Source of the DNA: Rickettsiales bacterium
Lineage (GTDB): Bacteria > Pseudomonadota > Alphaproteobacteria > G027485855
NCBI GenBank assembly: GCA_027485855.1
Contig: JAIXQD010000001.1
Coordinates: 517,575-581,574, forward strand
Length of the DNA stretch: 64,000 nucleotides
Reading direction: 5' to 3'
The translations under genes were made by a program, and so were the position numbers. The notes under the pieces were generated by a model, which ran no database searches, had not been told where the DNA came from, and saw nothing but the letters and a program-made list of their open reading frames with translations. Within the stretch, counting starts at the first letter, position 1. Every line of letters starts with the position of its first letter. Shown in pieces: positions 60,176-64,000 of this stretch.

Positions 60176-61516
60176 ATGAGTCAATTAGAAGATTTTATCC
60201 GCCAGCACCGCATCACCGAGGTCGAGTGCCTTGTGCCCGACATGGCCGGTATTGCTCGCGGCAAAATTTTACCTGCCGAAAAACTTTTGCGCATTTTGCG
60301 CGATCGCGGCCTGCGCCTGCCCGAGGCCGTGTTCATCACCGGCGTGACGGGCGATTATCCGCCCGATGAAGATGTCACCGGCGTTGAAAATTCGGATGTG
60401 TATATGGTGCCCGACGAAAGCAGCGTGCGCCTCGTGCCATGGTACCCCGAGCCCACAGCGCAAGTGATTTGCGATTGCTCTTATGTGGATGGCCGCCCCG
60501 TCGATATCTCGCCGCGCTCAGTTTTGCGCCGCGTCTTAGAAGCCTATGCCGAGCATGGCTGGCAACCGATTGTTGCCCCTGAGCTTGAGTTTTATCTCGT
60601 CAAAGTCAATAAAGACCCCGACTACCCGCTGACGCCGCCCGTGGGCAAATCTGGCCGCACAGAAAGTGGCCGGCAGGCTTTTGGTATTGATGCGGTTAAT
60701 GAGTTCGACCCGCTATTTGAAGATGTTTACGACTATTGTGATGCGCAAGATATCGATGTTGATACGCTGACCCATGAGGCCGGCGCCGCGCAGATTGAAA
60801 TTAACTTCAATCATAGCGATGCATTATCGCTGGCCGACCAAGTGTTTATGTTTAAGCGCACCGTGCGGCAGGCCGCTATTCGGCATCAGGTTTATGCCAC
60901 TTTTATGGCCAAGCCCATGCAAAGCGAGCCGGGCAGTGCTATGCATATTCATCAAAGCGTTATCGATAAAAATGGCCAAAATATTTTTGCCGAGGCCAAT
61001 GGCGATGACAGCACCTTATTTTTAAACCATATCGCCGGATTACAAACCTATTTGCCGCTCACCACCCCGCTTTTGGTGCCTTATATCAACTCATATCGGC
61101 GTTTGGTGCAGGGCTCGGATGCGCCGATTAACGCCCATTGGGGGCGCGATAATCGCACCACGGGTTTTCGGGTGCCGCTCTCTGCTGCCACTGATCGCCG
61201 TGTTGAAAATCGCATTCCGGGGGCCGATGCCAACCCTTATTTGGCCATGGCCGCAAGCCTGGCCTGCGGCCTTTTGGGCATGCGCGAAAAACTTATGCCT
61301 GCGCCAGCGGTCAGTGGCAGCGCGCATCAATTGCCTTTTGGCTTACCGCGTCACCATTTTGATGCGCTGCAACGCCTGAATGATTGCGCGCCCCTAAAAC
61401 AATTGCTGGGCGAGCGTTTTGTGCGTGCCTTCACCTTTATTAAAAATGATGAATTTGCCGCCTTTATGCGGGTTATTTCAAGCTGGGAGCGGGAAAACCT
61501 GTTGCTGAATGTATAG
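60176..61516 (+). CDS. Glutamine synthetase family protein (gamma-glutamyl-amine ligase type)
   Basis: A 446-residue ATP-dependent ligase of the GS superfamily, of the PuuA/GlnT branch (shorter than GlnA). Active-site features are APELEFYLVKVN, the ammonia/amine-side AAQIEINFNHSDAL, HIHQSV, the arginine loop INAHWGRDNRTTGFRVP and PGADANPYLAMAASLACG. The N-terminal VECLVPDMAGIARGKI fits this branch. GlnA-type adenylylation tyrosine sequence is not present. The substrate may be a polyamine or another amine; this is inferred from the branch. The stop overlaps the next start by 8 nt. Confidence 0.85.
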   Translation: MSQLEDFIRQHRITEVECLVPDMAGIARGKILPAEKLLRILRDRGLRLPEAVFITGVTGDYPPDEDVTGVENSDVYMVPDESSVRLVPWYPEPTAQVICDCSYVDGRPVDISPRSVLRRVLEAYAEHGWQPIVAPELEFYLVKVNKDPDYPLTPPVGKSGRTESGRQAFGIDAVNEFDPLFEDVYDYCDAQDIDVDTLTHEAGAAQIEINFNHSDALSLADQVFMFKRTVRQAAIRHQVYATFMAKPMQSEPGSAMHIHQSVIDKNGQNIFAEANGDDSTLFLNHIAGLQTYLPLTTPLLVPYINSYRRLVQGSDAPINAHWGRDNRTTGFRVPLSAATDRRVENRIPGADANPYLAMAASLACGLLGMREKLMPAPAVSGSAHQLPFGLPRHHFDALQRLNDCAPLKQLLGERFVRAFTFIKNDEFAAFMRVISSWERENLLLNV

Positions 61517-61985
61517 GCTTTTGGTCTTATTATGGCTGTTGCCGCTTACCGCTTGCGCTGACACACTGGCTTTTTTAACTGGCGAAGACCAAGCGGCCAT
61601 TGCCACACAGGCACAATGGCAAGGGCAAAATGCGCTTAGCCAAGCGCCACTGACCCTCACCGCGCGTGAGGCCAGCGGCTGGCAAGCCATTAAAAACCAG
61701 CTGCACCCCAAGGATGCCGCTTTGTTGCCCGCAGCTTTGCCAAAGGGGCAAATGGCGGTTGCGGTATTTTTGGGCACACGCAGCAATGGCTGTTATGGCG
61801 TTGAGATTATTCGCACCGAACGACGCTTTGCCGCAGGCGAGCGCGATGAGTTAGCGGTGATTTATCAAGAGCGCGCCCCAAAAGCCAATGCGCTATGCAG
61901 CCAAGCGCTCACTAGCCCATGGGCGATAAAATTTGTAACCGCCTCGCCGCAACAGCCAAATTTTGAAAAAATCCACACGCAGTAA
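61509..61985 (+). CDS. Lipoprotein with PrcB-like C-terminal domain
   Basis: A 158-residue exported protein. The signal peptide MYRLLVLLWLLPLTAC ends in a lipobox LTAC (Cys16). The C-terminal half, AVAVFLGTRSNGCYGVEIIR, followed by AVIYQERAPKANALCSQALT and PWAIKFVTAS, matches the PrcB C-terminal (PF14343) pattern, where the usual T-G-G-Y is replaced by N-G-C-Y. PrcB is a spirochaete dentilisin subunit. The function in proteobacteria is unknown. The gene overlaps the GS gene, so expression is linked. Confidence 0.75.
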   Translation: MYRLLVLLWLLPLTACADTLAFLTGEDQAAIATQAQWQGQNALSQAPLTLTAREASGWQAIKNQLHPKDAALLPAALPKGQMAVAVFLGTRSNGCYGVEIIRTERRFAAGERDELAVIYQERAPKANALCSQALTSPWAIKFVTASPQQPNFEKIHTQ

Positions 61986-61992
61986 TATCTGC

Positions 61993-62460
61993 TTACGGCA
62001 CTATTTTTTGTGGTGAGCCTGCGGGCTCTGCCTCAGTTTTACTTTGTTCTGTTTTGATTTTTTCAGCTTTATTTTTCTCAGCCATATTTTTTTCGGGCTT
62101 ACTTTTTTCTGGCTTACTTTTTTCAGCGGATACATTTGGCGTAATTACACTTGGCGCCGGTTGCTCAATAGGGGGAGCTGCTGGCGGGGGTGCGTCTGCC
62201 GTAATCTCTGCTTTGATGCTCACTGGTTTTGCGCTTACGCCAGTGACTGCCACCAAGCGATTAGCAATTTCAGGCTGGGGCTCTTTGTAGCATTCTATCT
62301 CACCGAGGCTTTGATAACACCAGCGCGGCTGATTTTGCCAATCGGCCAGTTCGGCTTCGCCTGGAGCATTGACGTGTGAGGCAGCACAGCTGGCTGGCCC
62401 CAAAAGGCTTACCAGCAAGGTCAATGTTGTGGCGCGTGGGATAGCATGAAAAAATCGCAT
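61993..62460 (-). CDS. Hypothetical lipoprotein with Lys/Glu-rich repetitive tail
   Basis: A 155-residue protein. The signal peptide ends LLGPASC (Cys25), a plausible lipobox, and the mature part has WCYQSLGEIECYKEPQPE, a short disulfide-type motif of unknown function that I associate with alphaproteobacterial envelope proteins. The C-terminal 45 residues are a repeat of K-S-K-P-E-K type units (KSKPEKSKPEKNMAEKNKAE), which should be disordered. It precedes the GT9 gene's end on the same strand, separated by 3 nt. Confidence 0.65.
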   Translation of the reverse strand: MRFFHAIPRATTLTLLVSLLGPASCAASHVNAPGEAELADWQNQPRWCYQSLGEIECYKEPQPEIANRLVAVTGVSAKPVSIKAEITADAPPPAAPPIEQPAPSVITPNVSAEKSKPEKSKPEKNMAEKNKAEKIKTEQSKTEAEPAGSPQKIVP

Positions 62461-62463
62461 GGT

Positions 62464-63447
62464 TTATTCTGCCGCGCTATTCCTTGATAAATCTTTAGCA
62501 AATTTTTGCTCTATGGCTTGCAGCACATCCGCCACCGCTAAGCCCAACATATGCGAGCGCGGCGGGCTGGTGGTCATGTCGGAGGCGTAAAGCATTTCAT
62601 AGCTTTCGGGGCAGCGCAAACTATGCGCTTTCACGCCAAAAGCGCCATAAACGCGCTCGTCCGATGGGCCATAAAGACCCAAAGTCGGAATACCAACAGC
62701 GGCCGCAATATGCATCAGGCCAGAATCATTGCCCACATAAAGCGCACAGCGACTTAAACATGCCGCAGCCTCGGCCGGATTCGTGCGGCCAGTTAAATTT
62801 ATCAGCTGGTTTGCTGGCAGGGCTTGCAGTAAGGGCTGTATTTGCGCGTCTTCGCCCTTTGCGGCCAAAATAACAATGGGCGCTGCTGGCAAAAGCCCAT
62901 CATGTGCCGTAAGGCGTAAAGCGAGTTGTGCAAAACGCTCGGCGGGCCATTGCTTACCTAAAGATTGGCTGGTTGGCCCCAGCGCCAGCACCGGCACGGG
63001 TGGTATGTTGTGGGCGGCAAAAGCTGCATCAGCCGCGCTCCAATAAAGCTTGGGTGGCAAGAGCGGCGCTTTGGCAAACACCGCCGACAGCTCTTGCACC
63101 TTATGGGTAAAAGGTGCGCTGCGCGGCACGCCCAAACGCGGGCCACGAAACAGCCGCGTAATAAAACTATCGCGCAAATCAATAATAAGGTGCCATTTTT
63201 GCTGTTTAAGTTTTTGCCATAATTTAAGCCAGTGCAGATTATATTTTTCTTTGCGCAGCGTGATAATTTGCACCACTTGCGGTGCAGCCGCAAATAAGGG
63301 CGCCGGCACCACACCACACACCACCGTGATGGCAGCATCAGGGTATAGTTTATGCAGATGCGCCAAAAGCCCCGTCGAGAGCACGGCATCGCCCAGGCGA
63401 TTGGCGCTTATAAACAAAATATTTTTGCTGTTTTCTGTTTGTGGCAT
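62464..63447 (-). CDS. Glycosyltransferase family 9 (heptosyltransferase-like)
   Basis: A 327-residue enzyme of LPS core synthesis. ILFISANRLGDAVLSTGLLA is the GT9 N-terminus. The donor-binding region has NLTGRTNPAEAAACLSRCAL and YVGNDSGLMHIAAAVGIPTL, with the D-S-G-x-x-H signature. I choose the ATG at 63447, preceded by AAGGA, since the longer frame to 63513 overlaps the divergent ygfZ gene. The sugar donor is ADP-heptose in the family prototype; other donors are possible. Confidence 0.85.
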   Translation of the reverse strand: MPQTENSKNILFISANRLGDAVLSTGLLAHLHKLYPDAAITVVCGVVPAPLFAAAPQVVQIITLRKEKYNLHWLKLWQKLKQQKWHLIIDLRDSFITRLFRGPRLGVPRSAPFTHKVQELSAVFAKAPLLPPKLYWSAADAAFAAHNIPPVPVLALGPTSQSLGKQWPAERFAQLALRLTAHDGLLPAAPIVILAAKGEDAQIQPLLQALPANQLINLTGRTNPAEAAACLSRCALYVGNDSGLMHIAAAVGIPTLGLYGPSDERVYGAFGVKAHSLRCPESYEMLYASDMTTSPPRSHMLGLAVADVLQAIEQKFAKDLSRNSAAE

Positions 63448-63482
63448 TGGCAATTTCCTTATTCTGTCCCAAGATAAAGCCG

Positions 63483-64000
63483 ATGAATGAAATTGGCTAT
63501 CTTTTGCTGCCACAGCGCGGCGTTTTACAGCTTTCCGGCCCGAATGCTGTGACCTTTTTGCAAGGGCTGATTAGCCAAGATATGGCGCAAGTCAGCCAAA
63601 CACAATGTCAGTGGGCGGCTTTACTGACTGCTCAAGGCAAATATCTCTATGATTTTTTTATCTATACCGATGGTACGGATTTTTATCTTGAGGGCGAAAA
63701 AACCCAATTGGCCGATTTGGCCAGCAGTCTTAATCGCTATAAGCTGCGCAGTAAAATAACCCTACAGCCTGCGCCTGACTTGCACGTTATTGCTGGCTTT
63801 GGCGCACCACCCAATAGCGTGCTCATCAGCCCCGACCCGCGCCACAAAAATATGGGCTGGCGTGGCCTATGGCCCAACAGTAAAGCTTTGCCCGACCTGC
63901 CCTTGCTGGATTTTTCTGTGTGGGATAGTGCACGCATCGCATTATCGCTGCCCGATGGCCGGCGCGATTTAATTTTTGAAAAATCAACACTGCATGAAGG
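63483..64000 (+). CDS. ygfZ: YgfZ/GcvT-like folate-binding protein, 3' end outside window
   Basis: The first 172 residues of a tetrahydrofolate-binding protein that helps iron-sulfur cluster enzymes. MNEIGYLLLPQRGVLQLSGP, the segment ISQDMAQVSQTQCQWAALLTAQGK and YDFFIYTDG fit YgfZ/CAF17, with the domain of the T-protein of glycine cleavage. DGRRDLIFEKSTLHEG lies at the window end, before the expected K-G-C-Y-x-G-Q motif. The reading frame is open to base 64000. It is divergent from the GT9 gene with a 35-nt gap. Confidence 0.85.
   Translation, partial: MNEIGYLLLPQRGVLQLSGPNAVTFLQGLISQDMAQVSQTQCQWAALLTAQGKYLYDFFIYTDGTDFYLEGEKTQLADLASSLNRYKLRSKITLQPAPDLHVIAGFGAPPNSVLISPDPRHKNMGWRGLWPNSKALPDLPLLDFSVWDSARIALSLPDGRRDLIFEKSTLHE

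Overview
The window is a 64-kb piece of an alphaproteobacterial chromosome of moderate GC. The evidence is the complete block tRNA-Trp, secE, nusG, rplK, rplA, rplJ, rplL, rpoB, rpoC, together with an ETF-ubiquinone oxidoreductase divergent from a family-4 uracil-DNA glycosylase, an M17 aminopeptidase next to a C40 peptidase, a membrane-anchored J protein of the Pam18/TIM14 type, and a YgfZ-type protein. The order cannot be fixed from sequence alone. LPS-type genes (PagL-like, GT9, WecA-like, WbpM-like) and lipoprotein signals show a Gram-negative envelope.

Layout. 0-7.6 kb: end of a Yej-type peptide ABC transporter, DedA protein, C40 peptidase, MarR regulator, M17 aminopeptidase, malonyl-CoA ligase and ndk. 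7.8-13.7 kb: an accessory island of unknown genes. It holds at least four intact copies plus one relic of a two-helix membrane protein family ending in VKIT(D/S)GPI(Q/R)A, two copies plus one deletion relic of a second membrane family starting around WHLSWLWPDASER, an orphan DUF3168 phage gene, a coupled unknown gene and a reverse-strand I78-type inhibitor. 13.8-23.6 kb: GDPD, kup, rnhB, lytic transglycosylase, UDG, ETF-QO, ispE and a Sel1/peptidoglycan-binding protein. 23.7-25.2 kb: tRNA-Gln, a split tRNA-Gln relic filled with palindromes, and an AT-rich AbiH defence gene. 25.2-34.4 kb: MFS transporter, cupin-type oxygenase, tRNA-Thr with a partial duplicate and a 24-nt palindromic array, an SPFH protein, an unknown membrane protein, a subtilisin autotransporter and a Cys-motif protein.

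34.6-48.7 kb: tRNA-Trp and the secE-nusG / rplKA / rplJL / rpoBC block, interrupted between nusG and rplK by a PfkB kinase and a convergent DUF3429 gene. A strong terminator follows rplL, a 612-nt gap precedes rpoB, and a terminator closes rpoC. 48.9-54.2 kb: an ankyrin-repeat protein, a small glycine-rich membrane protein, an unknown membrane protein, a nitrilase-family hydrolase and a GNAT protein. 54.3-59.6 kb: surface-polysaccharide genes (SDR, GT2, PagL-like, polyprenyl-phosphate sugar-1-P transferase, WbpM-like dehydratase). 59.6-64 kb: J protein, glutamine synthetase family enzyme, PrcB-like lipoprotein, a second lipoprotein, GT9 glycosyltransferase and the start of a YgfZ protein.

The best candidates for undescribed biology are (i) the 7.8-13.7 kb island, where an 83-nt noncoding leader and the C-terminal tail of one family are far better conserved than the rest of the genes, and (ii) the two tRNA loci, each with a partial tRNA copy joined to a palindromic insert.
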